A stretch of 64,000 nucleotides of DNA from Morganella sibonii (GTDB lineage Bacteria > Pseudomonadota > Gammaproteobacteria > Enterobacterales > Enterobacteriaceae), in the NCBI RefSeq assembly GCF_040560245.1, contig NZ_JAKMWP010000002.1; one strand, 5' to 3'. Positions 35,501 to 44,300 of this stretch are shown piece by piece; the stretch's first letter is position 1; every line of letters starts with the position of its first letter. Position numbers and translations under genes: made by a program. The notes beneath the pieces were generated by a model. The model was given only the letters and a program-made list of their open reading frames with translations, was not told the origin of the DNA and searched no databases.

Positions 35501-35887
35501 ATGGCTTATAGCGATAAAGTAATCGATCACTACGAAAACCCGCGCAACGTCGGTTCATTCGACAACGAAGACCCGACTGTCGGCAGCGGCATGGTGGGTG
35601 CACCGGCCTGTGGCGACGTAATGAAGTTACAGATCAAAGTTGACAATAACGGCGTGATTGAAGACGCGCGTTTCAAAACTTACGGTTGCGGCTCGGCGAT
35701 TGCGTCAAGCTCACTGGTGACTGAGTGGATGAAAGGGAAAACCCTGGATGAAGCGGAAGCCATCAAAAATACAGCGATTGCGGAAGAACTGGAATTACCG
35801 CCGGTGAAAATTCACTGCTCGATTCTGGCTGAAGATGCAATCAAAGCAGCAATTGCGGATTACAAAAGTAAACGCCGGGGCAACTAA
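35501..35887 (+). CDS. iscU: Iron-sulfur scaffold IscU
   Basis: Scaffold on which clusters are built. The three conserved Cys lie in APACGDVM, TYGCGSAIA and KIHCSILAED. The LPPVK motif recognised by HscA is intact just before the third Cys. The 128 residues are standard. A hairpin follows in the gap before iscA. Confidence 0.98.
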   Translation: MAYSDKVIDHYENPRNVGSFDNEDPTVGSGMVGAPACGDVMKLQIKVDNNGVIEDARFKTYGCGSAIASSSLVTEWMKGKTLDEAEAIKNTAIAEELELPPVKIHCSILAEDAIKAAIADYKSKRRGN

Positions 35888-35930
35888 TAGCCCGCCGCTG
35901 CCGGTGTGCAGCAGGTAAAACAATAAAATA

Positions 35931-35964
35931 ATGGCGGATACTGATCTCATCGGTCATCCGCCAT
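35931..35964 (+). other. Hairpin in the iscU-iscA gap
   Basis: ATGGCGGAT (35931-35939) pairs perfectly with ATCCGCCAT (35956-35964). No T tail follows. It divides iscRSU from iscA-hscBA-fdx-iscX and may set message stability or relative output. Confidence 0.6.
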
Positions 35965-35989
35965 ACTGGTTTATAGAGCGAGGTGTGTA

Positions 35990-36313
35990 ATGTCCGTTTC
36001 TCTTACAGAAAGTGCGGCAAACCGGGTCACCAGTTTTCTGGCAAACCGCGGTAAAGGAGTAGGTCTGCGGTTAGGCGTGAGAACCTCCGGTTGCTCTGGT
36101 ATGGCTTACGTACTTGAATTTGCCGATGTCATTAATGATGATGACGTTGTGTTTGAAGATCACGGCGTAAAAGTGATCATCGACGGAAAAAGTATTGTTT
36201 ATCTTGACGGAACTGAAGTGGATTTCGTGAAGGAAGGGTTAAACGAAGGGTTTAAATTTAATAACCCGAACGTCGGCAGCGAATGCGGCTGCGGCGAGAG
36301 TTTTCACGTTTAA
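35990..36313 (+). CDS. iscA: Iron-sulfur carrier IscA
   Basis: A-type carrier that delivers clusters or iron to targets. The three conserved Cys appear as RTSGCSGMAY and SECGCGESF near the C-terminus. The 107 residues match E. coli. Part of the isc operon, 102 bases after iscU. Confidence 0.97.
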   Translation: MSVSLTESAANRVTSFLANRGKGVGLRLGVRTSGCSGMAYVLEFADVINDDDVVFEDHGVKVIIDGKSIVYLDGTEVDFVKEGLNEGFKFNNPNVGSECGCGESFHV

Positions 36314-36342
36314 CCGATCCATTTATCCGCGAAGAGTAAACT

Positions 36343-36861
36343 ATGAACTATTTTTCCCTGTTCAGCCTGCCTGTGCGTTATGATCTTGACACACAGGCAC
36401 TTGCCGGTCGTTATCAGGATTTGCAGCGTCAGTATCACCCGGACAGATTTGCCGCCGGTGATGCAAAAGAGCAGGCGCAGGCACTGACGATGGCCGCAAC
36501 CATCAATGATGCATACCAGTCCCTGAAACATCCCCTCAAACGTGCGGAATATATGCTGCTGTTACATGATATTGATATCAATAATGAACAGCACACAATG
36601 CATGACACCGCATTTCTGATGGAGCAGCTGGAGCTGCGCGAAGCCCTCGATATCATCGAACAGAAACAGGACAGTGATGCACTGGCCGGTTTTGCTGCCA
36701 ATATCACTAAAATGACAAAAACCCGGATGGCAGAGATGGTTCGTCAGCTTGATGGCGAAGAGTGGGCCGCTGCGGCGGACAGCGTGCGTAAATTACGATT
36801 TTTGAGTAAACTGACGCAACAAACTGAAAATCTTGAAGAACGTCTGCTCGACAGTTTCTAG
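36343..36861 (+). CDS. hscB: Co-chaperone HscB
   Basis: J-protein that brings IscU to HscA and stimulates its ATPase. The J-domain HPD triad is in QYHPDRF near residue 33. A helical C-terminal domain binds IscU. 172 residues (E. coli 171). hscA follows after 9 bases. Confidence 0.96.
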   Translation: MNYFSLFSLPVRYDLDTQALAGRYQDLQRQYHPDRFAAGDAKEQAQALTMAATINDAYQSLKHPLKRAEYMLLLHDIDINNEQHTMHDTAFLMEQLELREALDIIEQKQDSDALAGFAANITKMTKTRMAEMVRQLDGEEWAAAADSVRKLRFLSKLTQQTENLEERLLDSF

Positions 36862-36870
36862 GGGAAAAAT

Positions 36871-38718
36871 ATGGCACTGTTACAAATCAGCGAGCCGGGA
36901 CAGGCTCCCGCCCCGCATCAGCGCCGCCTTGCCGCGGGTATTGATTTAGGCACCACTCATTCACTGGTCGCAACAGTGCGCAGCGGGGAAACCGATGTGC
37001 TGCCCGATCACGAAGGACGTTATTTACTGCCATCTGTGGTGCAGTACAGCGCGGACAGCCGCCTGGTCGGCTGGGATGCCCGTGCAAATGCAGCGGCAGA
37101 TCCTCAGAATACCATCATCTCAGTCAAACGCATGATGGGACGCTCACTGACGGATATCACGCAGCGCTACCCTGATTTACCGTATCAGTTACAGGCGGGT
37201 GAAAACGGTTTGCCGATCATCCGTACCGCAGCCGGACTGACTGATCCTGTCCGTGTCTCAGCGGATATCTTATCGGTGCTGGCACAGCGCGCACAGGAAA
37301 CCCTCGGCGGTGAACTGGATGGCGTGGTGATCACCGTTCCCGCGTATTTCGATGACGCCCAGCGTCAGGGCACCAAAGATGCTGCCCGTCTTGCCGGATT
37401 ACACGTGTTACGTCTTCTGAATGAACCGACCGCTGCGGCGATCGCCTACGGGCTGGATTCCGGTCAGGAAGGCGTGATTGCGGTTTATGATCTCGGCGGC
37501 GGCACCTTTGATATCTCAGTGCTGCGTCTGAGCCGTGGTGTGTTTGAAGTGCTGGCGACCGGCGGTGATACCGCGCTCGGCGGCGATGATTTCGATAACC
37601 TGATCGCTGACTGGATTTATGCGCAGCGCGGCATTCAGCCGCAGGGCCATTCGCAGCACCGCGAAGTATTAAACGCGGCAGCGGAAGCTAAAATTGCACT
37701 GTCCGGTGCCGCACAAACCACGATTACACTGGATGGCTGGCAGGGCGTACTGACCCGTGACATGTTTGAGGAACTCATCCGTCCGCTGGTCAGAAAAACC
37801 CTGATGACCTGCCGCCGTGCGCTGAAAGATGCCGGAACGGATCAGGATGAAGTCCGCGAAGTGGTGATGGTCGGCGGATCAACCCGCGTGCCGCTGGTGC
37901 GTGAACTTGTCGGCGAATTCTTCAGCAAAGAGCCGCTGACCTCGATTGATCCGGACAAAGTGGTTGCTGTCGGTGCGGCTATTCAGGCGGATATTCTGGC
38001 CGGTAACAAACCGGACAGCGACATGCTGCTGCTGGATGTTATCCCGCTCTCGCTGGGGCTGGAAACCATGGGCGGCCTGGTGGAAAAAGTTATTCCGCGC
38101 AATACCACCATCCCCGCGGCACGTGCTCAGGAGTTTACCACCTTTAAGGATGGTCAGACCGCGATGAGCATTCATGTGTTACAGGGTGAGCGGGAAATGG
38201 TCAGTGATTGTCGTTCGCTGGCGCGTTTCACTCTGCGCGGCATCCCGCCGATGGCTGCCGGTAATGCCCATATCCGTGTCACTTTCCAGGTGGATGCGGA
38301 CGGACTGCTGAGTGTCAGCGCACTGGAAAAATCCACCGGTGTGCAGGCCGCTGTCCAGATCAAACCGTCTTACGGCCTGAGCGATACTGATATCGCCGGG
38401 ATGATCAAAGATTCACTCGAAAACGCAGAAAATGATTTATCCACCCGCCGTCTGGCGGAACAAAAAGTGGAAGCTGCCCGCCTGCTGGAGAGCCTGACCC
38501 AGGCACTTTCAGAGGATGGCAATTTACTGAGCGACGACGAAAATGCCGCTATTGATGCGGCAGTCGGCGTGCTTATTGAGAGCGTTGAAGGCGACTCTCC
38601 TGTCGCGATTGAAAACGCAATTAAACAACTGGACAAGCAAACACAGGTATTCGCGGCACGCCGGATGGACAATTCTGTCCGCAAGGCACTCGCGGGTCAC
38701 TCTGTGGATGAGATATAA
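36871..38718 (+). CDS. hscA: Hsp70-type chaperone HscA
   Basis: Specialised Hsp70 that drives cluster transfer from IscU. The nucleotide domain has GIDLGTTHSLVA and VYDLGGGTFDIS; the substrate-binding domain follows from about residue 390. 615 residues (E. coli 616). A GGGGAAAA ribosome site precedes the ATG. fdx starts 10 bases downstream. Confidence 0.97.
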   Translation: MALLQISEPGQAPAPHQRRLAAGIDLGTTHSLVATVRSGETDVLPDHEGRYLLPSVVQYSADSRLVGWDARANAAADPQNTIISVKRMMGRSLTDITQRYPDLPYQLQAGENGLPIIRTAAGLTDPVRVSADILSVLAQRAQETLGGELDGVVITVPAYFDDAQRQGTKDAARLAGLHVLRLLNEPTAAAIAYGLDSGQEGVIAVYDLGGGTFDISVLRLSRGVFEVLATGGDTALGGDDFDNLIADWIYAQRGIQPQGHSQHREVLNAAAEAKIALSGAAQTTITLDGWQGVLTRDMFEELIRPLVRKTLMTCRRALKDAGTDQDEVREVVMVGGSTRVPLVRELVGEFFSKEPLTSIDPDKVVAVGAAIQADILAGNKPDSDMLLLDVIPLSLGLETMGGLVEKVIPRNTTIPAARAQEFTTFKDGQTAMSIHVLQGEREMVSDCRSLARFTLRGIPPMAAGNAHIRVTFQVDADGLLSVSALEKSTGVQAAVQIKPSYGLSDTDIAGMIKDSLENAENDLSTRRLAEQKVEAARLLESLTQALSEDGNLLSDDENAAIDAAVGVLIESVEGDSPVAIENAIKQLDKQTQVFAARRMDNSVRKALAGHSVDEI

Positions 38719-38728
38719 CGGGAAGATT

Positions 38729-39064
38729 ATGCCTAAGATTGTTTTTTTACCGCATGAGTCATTATGCCCTGAAGGTGCGGTATACGACGCAAATGAAGGT
38801 GAGTCAATTCTGGATGTTGCCCTGCGTAACGGTATCGAAATTGAACATGCCTGTGAGAAATCATGTGCCTGCACCACCTGCCACTGTATCGTCCGCGAAG
38901 GGTTTGACTCCCTCGAAGAGAGCAGCGAGCTGGAAGATGACATGCTGGACAAAGCCTGGGGACTGGAGCCGGAAAGCCGTCTGAGCTGCCAGGCGAAAGT
39001 CGCGGATGAGGATCTGGTGGTGGAAATCCCGAAATACACCATCAACCATGCACGTGAGCACTGA
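38729..39064 (+). CDS. fdx: ISC-type [2Fe-2S] ferredoxin
   Basis: Adrenodoxin-type ferredoxin that supplies electrons for cluster assembly. Ligands are Cys42, Cys48, Cys51 and the Cys in RLSCQAKV (near 87). ATG 38729 follows GGGAAG and gives 111 residues as in E. coli; the open frame upstream lies within hscA and is not used. iscX follows after 14 bases. Confidence 0.97.
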   Translation: MPKIVFLPHESLCPEGAVYDANEGESILDVALRNGIEIEHACEKSCACTTCHCIVREGFDSLEESSELEDDMLDKAWGLEPESRLSCQAKVADEDLVVEIPKYTINHAREH

Positions 39065-39078
39065 TAAAGGAGCCTGAA

Positions 39079-39279
39079 ATGGGACTGAAATGGCAGGACA
39101 GCCGTGAAATCGGTGAAGCGCTGTATGATCTGTACCCGGACACGGACCCGAAAACGGTGCGTTTCACCGATATGCACCAGTGGATCTGCGAACTGGATGA
39201 ATTCGACGATGCACCGGAAAAATCTAACGAAAAAGTATTAGAAGCAATTTTGTTAGTCTGGCTCGACGAATTCGAATGA
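39079..39279 (+). CDS. iscX: Iron-sulfur accessory protein IscX
   Basis: Small acidic 66-residue protein that binds IscS and iron and modulates cluster assembly. The sequence MGLKWQDSREIGEALYDLYPD is characteristic. AAAGGAG precedes the ATG. Last gene of isc, followed by a long hairpin rather than a T-tailed terminator. Confidence 0.96.
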   Translation: MGLKWQDSREIGEALYDLYPDTDPKTVRFTDMHQWICELDEFDDAPEKSNEKVLEAILLVWLDEFE

Positions 39280-39290
39280 TGTCTTTTGTT

Positions 39291-39340
39291 ACGCGCATCA
39301 GGCCGCACAATTGTGTTAGCGTGCGGTCTCTGATGCGCGT
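39291..39340 (+). other. Long hairpin between iscX and pepB
   Basis: ACGCGCATCAG (39291-39301) pairs perfectly with CTGATGCGCGT (39330-39340). An inner stem, CCGCAC (39303-39308) with GTGCGG (39321-39326), closes a 12-base loop. No T run follows, so transcription may continue into pepB; a 3'-end stabiliser or processing site is possible. Confidence 0.7.
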
Positions 39341-39436
39341 ATGCTGTTACCGCCTCCTGTGCAGACCGGCACGCCGTGCATTCCTCAAATAAAATCTGAC
39401 TGTTACGGCAGTCTAAAAGTCAAAAGAGAGAACGAA

Positions 39437-40732
39437 ATGACGCAACTCATCATGCCTGTAACCTTATCGTATGAACCTGCTTCTCCGGCGTGGGGAGAAA
39501 AAGCCCTGGTCAGCGCGACTGACAAAGGAATGACCGTTCATTTAAGCCGCAAAGGGATGCTGTGCGCCGTGCAGAGCGCAGGCCGCAAAATTGACGGTCA
39601 GGGTATCCGCAATGTGGTCCTGAGCGGCAGCAACTGGGATCTGGAAACCAGCTGGGCATTCTGGCAGGGCTTCCGTGGTCCGAAAGGCGCGCGCTCTATT
39701 GAATGGCCGGAATTGCCGGAAGCGGATAAAACCGAACTGGAACACCGTATCCGCATCATTGACTGGGTACGTGATGTTATCAATACCCCTGCGGAAGAGC
39801 AGAGCCCGGAACAGCTGGCGCAGCGTGCGATTGATCTGCTGTGCGGTGTTTCCTGTGATTCTGTCGGCTACCGTATCATCAAAGGTGATGACCTGCGTGA
39901 GCAGGGTTACATGGGTATCCACACTGTCGGCCGCGGCTCGGTACGCCCGCCGGTACTGCTGGCACTGGATTTCAACCCGGGCAAGCAGGAAAACACACCT
40001 GTCTTCGCCAGCCTGGTCGGTAAAGGGATCACCTTTGACTCTGGCGGCTACAGCCTGAAACCGTCTTCCTCTATGGATTCCATGAAATCGGATATGGGCG
40101 GCGCGGCGACACTGACCGGCGCACTGGCAATGGCAGTCTGCCGTGGTCTGAAAAAACGCGTCAAACTGTATCTGTGCATCGCGGATAACCTGGTAAGCGG
40201 CAATGCGTTCAAACTGGGCGATATCATCCGTTACAGCAACGGTAAATCCGTTGAAATCATGAATACCGATGCGGAAGGGCGTCTGGTGCTGGCGGATGGT
40301 CTGATTGAAGCGGACAAAGATAATGCCGGGTTTATCATTGATGCGGCGACACTGACCGGTGCGGCAAAAACTGCCGTCGGTAACGATTATCACTCTGTGA
40401 TGAGTTTTGATGATGCGTTGTACAATGAACTGATGTCAGCCGCTGATCAGGAAAAAGAGATGTTCTGGCGCCTGCCGCTGGCGGAATTCCACCGCCGTCA
40501 GATGCCGTCCTCTTTCGCTGATCTGAGTAACACCGGCGCACCGAATACCGCCGGGGCAAGCACCGCAGCGGCATTCCTGTCCCACTTTGTGGAAGATTAC
40601 CGCAAAAGCTGGCTGCACATTGACTGCTCAGCCACTTACCGCAAAGCGCCGTCTGAATTATGGTCAGCGGGTGCAACCGGGTATGGTGTGCGCACCGTGG
40701 CGGCACTGCTGCTGAAAAAAGCCGGACAATAA
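39437..40732 (+). CDS. pepB: Aminopeptidase B (M17 family)
   Basis: Cytoplasmic leucyl-aminopeptidase-type enzyme with broad specificity. The two-metal site is seen in GKGITFDSGGYSLK, SDMGGAATLTG and NTDAEGRLVLADGL. 431 residues from ATG 39437 (E. coli 427), preceded by a purine-rich site; the longer frame from 39341 overlaps the hairpin and is unlikely. Gene order isc-pepB-sseB is conserved. Confidence 0.96.
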   Translation: MTQLIMPVTLSYEPASPAWGEKALVSATDKGMTVHLSRKGMLCAVQSAGRKIDGQGIRNVVLSGSNWDLETSWAFWQGFRGPKGARSIEWPELPEADKTELEHRIRIIDWVRDVINTPAEEQSPEQLAQRAIDLLCGVSCDSVGYRIIKGDDLREQGYMGIHTVGRGSVRPPVLLALDFNPGKQENTPVFASLVGKGITFDSGGYSLKPSSSMDSMKSDMGGAATLTGALAMAVCRGLKKRVKLYLCIADNLVSGNAFKLGDIIRYSNGKSVEIMNTDAEGRLVLADGLIEADKDNAGFIIDAATLTGAAKTAVGNDYHSVMSFDDALYNELMSAADQEKEMFWRLPLAEFHRRQMPSSFADLSNTGAPNTAGASTAAAFLSHFVEDYRKSWLHIDCSATYRKAPSELWSAGATGYGVRTVAALLLKKAGQ

Positions 40733-40760
40733 CCGGACAGTGCAATACTGATTCTGCTGT

Positions 40761-40791
40761 AAAACGGTCACACACACGTGTGGCCGTTTTT
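40761..40791 (+). terminator. Terminator of pepB
   Basis: AAAACGG and CACAC pair with GTGTG and CCGTTTTT around an ACAC loop, with one mismatch, followed by T residues. Confidence 0.85.
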
Positions 40792-40834
40792 CTGTAACAT
40801 TAAAAAAACAGAAGCTGAAATAAGGAGATCTGTG

Positions 40835-41257
40835 ATGACGGATATACTCCCGGTACAGGAAGTCATGATTGAACAGGGTACAGCACTGCTGCTCAGCGTG
40901 CCGGAAAATAAACCGGACGCAGTACTCGGTGCACTGACCGGTGTGTTTAAACAGCATAAACCGGTACGCCGTGCATTTTGGGTGATGGCAGCCGAAAAAA
41001 ATACGACTGCCCCGGATGAGGCGGCATTACTGATTGTGCTGGAACTCAGCGAAGAAGAAGAGGCGGATACAGTGATCCGGCAGGCGGCAGAGGCTGCCAT
41101 GGAGCATCTCGCTGACGGGGAACACATTGATTTTTGCCTGTTAAACCCGGATGAGAATGACGGACTGACGCATTTTCTGACGCAACATATACAGGCATTC
41201 TATCAGCGCCGTCTCGGTGGCTGGTTGCGTAATGCGATTCCGGTAACAGAGGCGTAA
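40835..41257 (+). CDS. sseB: SseB-like protein, C-terminal domain only
   Basis: E. coli SseB (enhanced serine sensitivity) has two domains in 258 residues. This protein has only 140 and aligns with the C-terminal domain: GTALLLSVPENKPDAVLGALTGVFKQHKPVRRAF and a closing AFYQRRLGGWLRN. AAGGAG before ATG 40835 is a strong start, so this is a compact gene rather than a fragment. The 102 bases to pepB hold a terminator and no trace of the N-terminal domain. It sits in the conserved place between pepB and yfhM. The molecular role of SseB is not established. Confidence 0.85.
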   Translation: MTDILPVQEVMIEQGTALLLSVPENKPDAVLGALTGVFKQHKPVRRAFWVMAAEKNTTAPDEAALLIVLELSEEEEADTVIRQAAEAAMEHLADGEHIDFCLLNPDENDGLTHFLTQHIQAFYQRRLGGWLRNAIPVTEA

Positions 41258-41398
41258 CAATAATTTATCCGGATGGTGAATATGTATGGTGCATATATTC
41301 AGAATAATGCACTATACGCTTGTTTAGGCTTTGTTTACACTTCGTGAAATAATACCGAACAAGTGCCCGTTTTCCGGGCTCACCAGAAAGGATTGATT

Positions 41399-44300
41399 AT
41401 GCGTTCTCCGATTGCAGGACAGGGTCCCGGCAAAAAGCGCTGCATTGCAGTGCTGCTTGCTTCAGCGCTCGCACTCACGGGTTGTGATGATACCGGCAGT
41501 AACACCACGGCGGCGGGCAGTAATGACAGCGCGCCGGCCAATAATAAAGAAAACTCGTCTTCCTCATCTGCTTCCTCTCAGTCTCCGAAAAAAACACATG
41601 ACACCGCATCACTGGCAGAGCTGGCCAAACGTTATGCCGGGAAAGATGTGACGATCATCGATGCCTCTGAGATTCAGCTCGACGGCGCGAATGCGATGGT
41701 GGTGACGTTCTCTGTTCCGCTGGACCCGAACCAGGATTTCAGTCAGTTTGCCCGTCTGGTGGATGTGAAAAACGGAAAACTGGAAGGTGCGTGGGAGCTG
41801 TCGGATAACCTGACGGAACTGCGCATGCGTCATCTGCCGCCGTCGCGGGAATTACAGCTGAGTATCGACCGCGGCGTGCGCGGTATTAACGAACGCACGC
41901 TGGTTAACGGTTATGATTTAAAACTGACCACAGCTGATGTGGTTCCGAGTGTCGGCTTTGCCAGCCGTGGTTCACTGTTCCCGTCAGATGTCCTGCAGGG
42001 ACTGCCGGTATTTGCACTGAATGTGGACAGCATTGATGTTAACTTTTACCGCATCAAACCGGATTCCCTGGCCTCTTTCCTTGCAAGCTGGCAGTACGGT
42101 AACAATCTCCAGTACTGGAATTCTGATGACCTGCTGAATAACACTGATCTGGTCTATACCGGGCGTTTTGATCTGAATCCGCAGAAAAACACCCGCGAAA
42201 ATATGCAGATCCCGCTCAAGGATATCAAGCAGTTACAGGAAGAGGGCGTGTATCTGGCGGTCATGCAGCAGGCCGGGCGCTACAGCTATACCATGCCTGC
42301 CACACTCTTTACCCTGAGTGATATCGGCGTTTCCATGCACAGCTATCTTAATGAGCTGGATGTCTTTACTCAGTCGCTGGCGAAAGGCAGTGCCCTGAAA
42401 GGGGTGGAAATCCGCCTGCTCGACAGCAAAGGTCAGCTTCTCAGCAAAGCCGAAACCGACAGAAGCGGTCATGCAAAACTGGAACGCGGGGCGGATGCCG
42501 CGCTGTTGCTGGCTATTCAGAACGGCCAGACCAGTATGATCGACCTGAAAAACCCGGCACTCGACCTGGCGGAATTTGATATCGCCGGTCCGCAGGGCTA
42601 TGCAAAACAGTTCTTCGTCTTTGGTCCGCGTGATCTGTACCGTCCGGGGGAAACCCTGGTTATCAACGGTCTGCTGCGTGACGGCGATGGCCGCCCGGTC
42701 AAAGATCAGCCGGTCAAAGCGGATGTGCTGAAAAATGACGGCCAGGTGGCCTCCACCTTCGTCTGGCAGCCGGAAAACGGCCTTTATCAGTACCAGTATG
42801 CGATTCCGGAAAATATCGAAACCGGTAAACTGACACTGCGTTTTGACCTCGGGGACAACACACCGCGCTTCTACAGCGTCAATGTGGAAGATTTCATGCC
42901 GGAACGTATGGCGATGGAAATCAAAACTGACAAGCAGCCGATCACCACACAGCAGTCCGCCGATTTTGAGATTGAAGGCCATTATCTTTACGGTGCACCG
43001 GCAGCCGGTAACCAGCTGACCGGGCAGCTCTTTATGCGTCCGGATCGCGAAGTTTCCGCCAGACTGCCGGGTTTTGAATTCGGTAACATTCAGGAAGAAA
43101 ACCTGACCCGTACTCTGGACGAATTCGATGAAACCATGAATGACAGCGGAGAGCTGGCATTTACCATCAGTAATGATTACTGGAAAGAGGTTAAATCGCC
43201 GTTCAAACTGATCCTCCAGGCAAGCCTGATGGAAACAGGCGGCCGTCCGGTGACACGCCGTGCAGATGTTGCGGTATGGCCTGCAGCGAAAATGGCCGGT
43301 ATTCGTCCGATCTTCGCCAAAAAAGAGGTGTATGACTACCGTACAGACAAATATGTATCTCAGTACAGTATGGATGAAGATTCACTGGCTGAATTTGAAA
43401 TTGTCTATACCGACCGTCAGGGAAATAAGTTACAGGCCGATGATCTGAATGCACGTCTGATTTATGAGCGCCGCGACTATTACTGGCGCTGGTCTGATTC
43501 CGAAGGCTGGTCATCCGGTTATGACCAGAAAGACCTGGTGATGTCTGATGACAAAATCACCATCGCCAAAGACGGCACGGCAAAAGTGACTGTTCCGGTT
43601 TCCTGGGGAGCATACCGCCTGGAGGTGGTGGACCCGTCCACCGGGCTGACCAGCAGTGTGCGTTTCTGGGCGGGATATTCCTGGCAGGATAACACCGGGG
43701 GCACCGGCGCTGTTCGCCCGGATCAGGTGAAACTGAAACTGGATAAACCAAATTATCACGCCGGTGATAAAGTGAAACTGAATGTCACCGCGCCGCAGGC
43801 CGGTAAAGGCTATGTACTGCTGGAATCCAGTGACGGCCCGCTGTGGTGGCAGGAAGTGGATGTACCGGAAGGCGGCACCGATGTGGAAGTACCGCTGAAC
43901 AAAGAGTGGACGCGTCATGACCTGTACGCGACGGCCGTGGTTGTCCGTCCGGGGGACAGTTCCCGCCAGGCGACCGTCAAACGCGCGGTTGGTATTCTGC
44001 ATATCCCGATGGCCGATCCGGCCCGTAAGATTGATGTGGCGCTGGATACCCCGGCCCGTATCCGTCCGAATCAGGATCTGACCGTCAAAATCAAAGCAAA
44101 AGCACAGGACGGCAAACCGGCTCCGGAAAAAGTCAATGTACTGATTTCTGCCGTGGACACCGGTGTGCTCAATATTACCGACTATAAAACACCTGATCCG
44201 TACGATGCCTTCTTCGGCCGCAAACGCTACAGTATTGATCAGTATGATGTCTATGGTCAGCTGATTGAGGGCGGCGGTCGTCTTGGTACGCTGCGGTTTG

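Noticed and set aside
39542..40393. 283-codon minus-strand frame inside pepB
   Set aside because: Antisense shadow of a clearly intact aminopeptidase.
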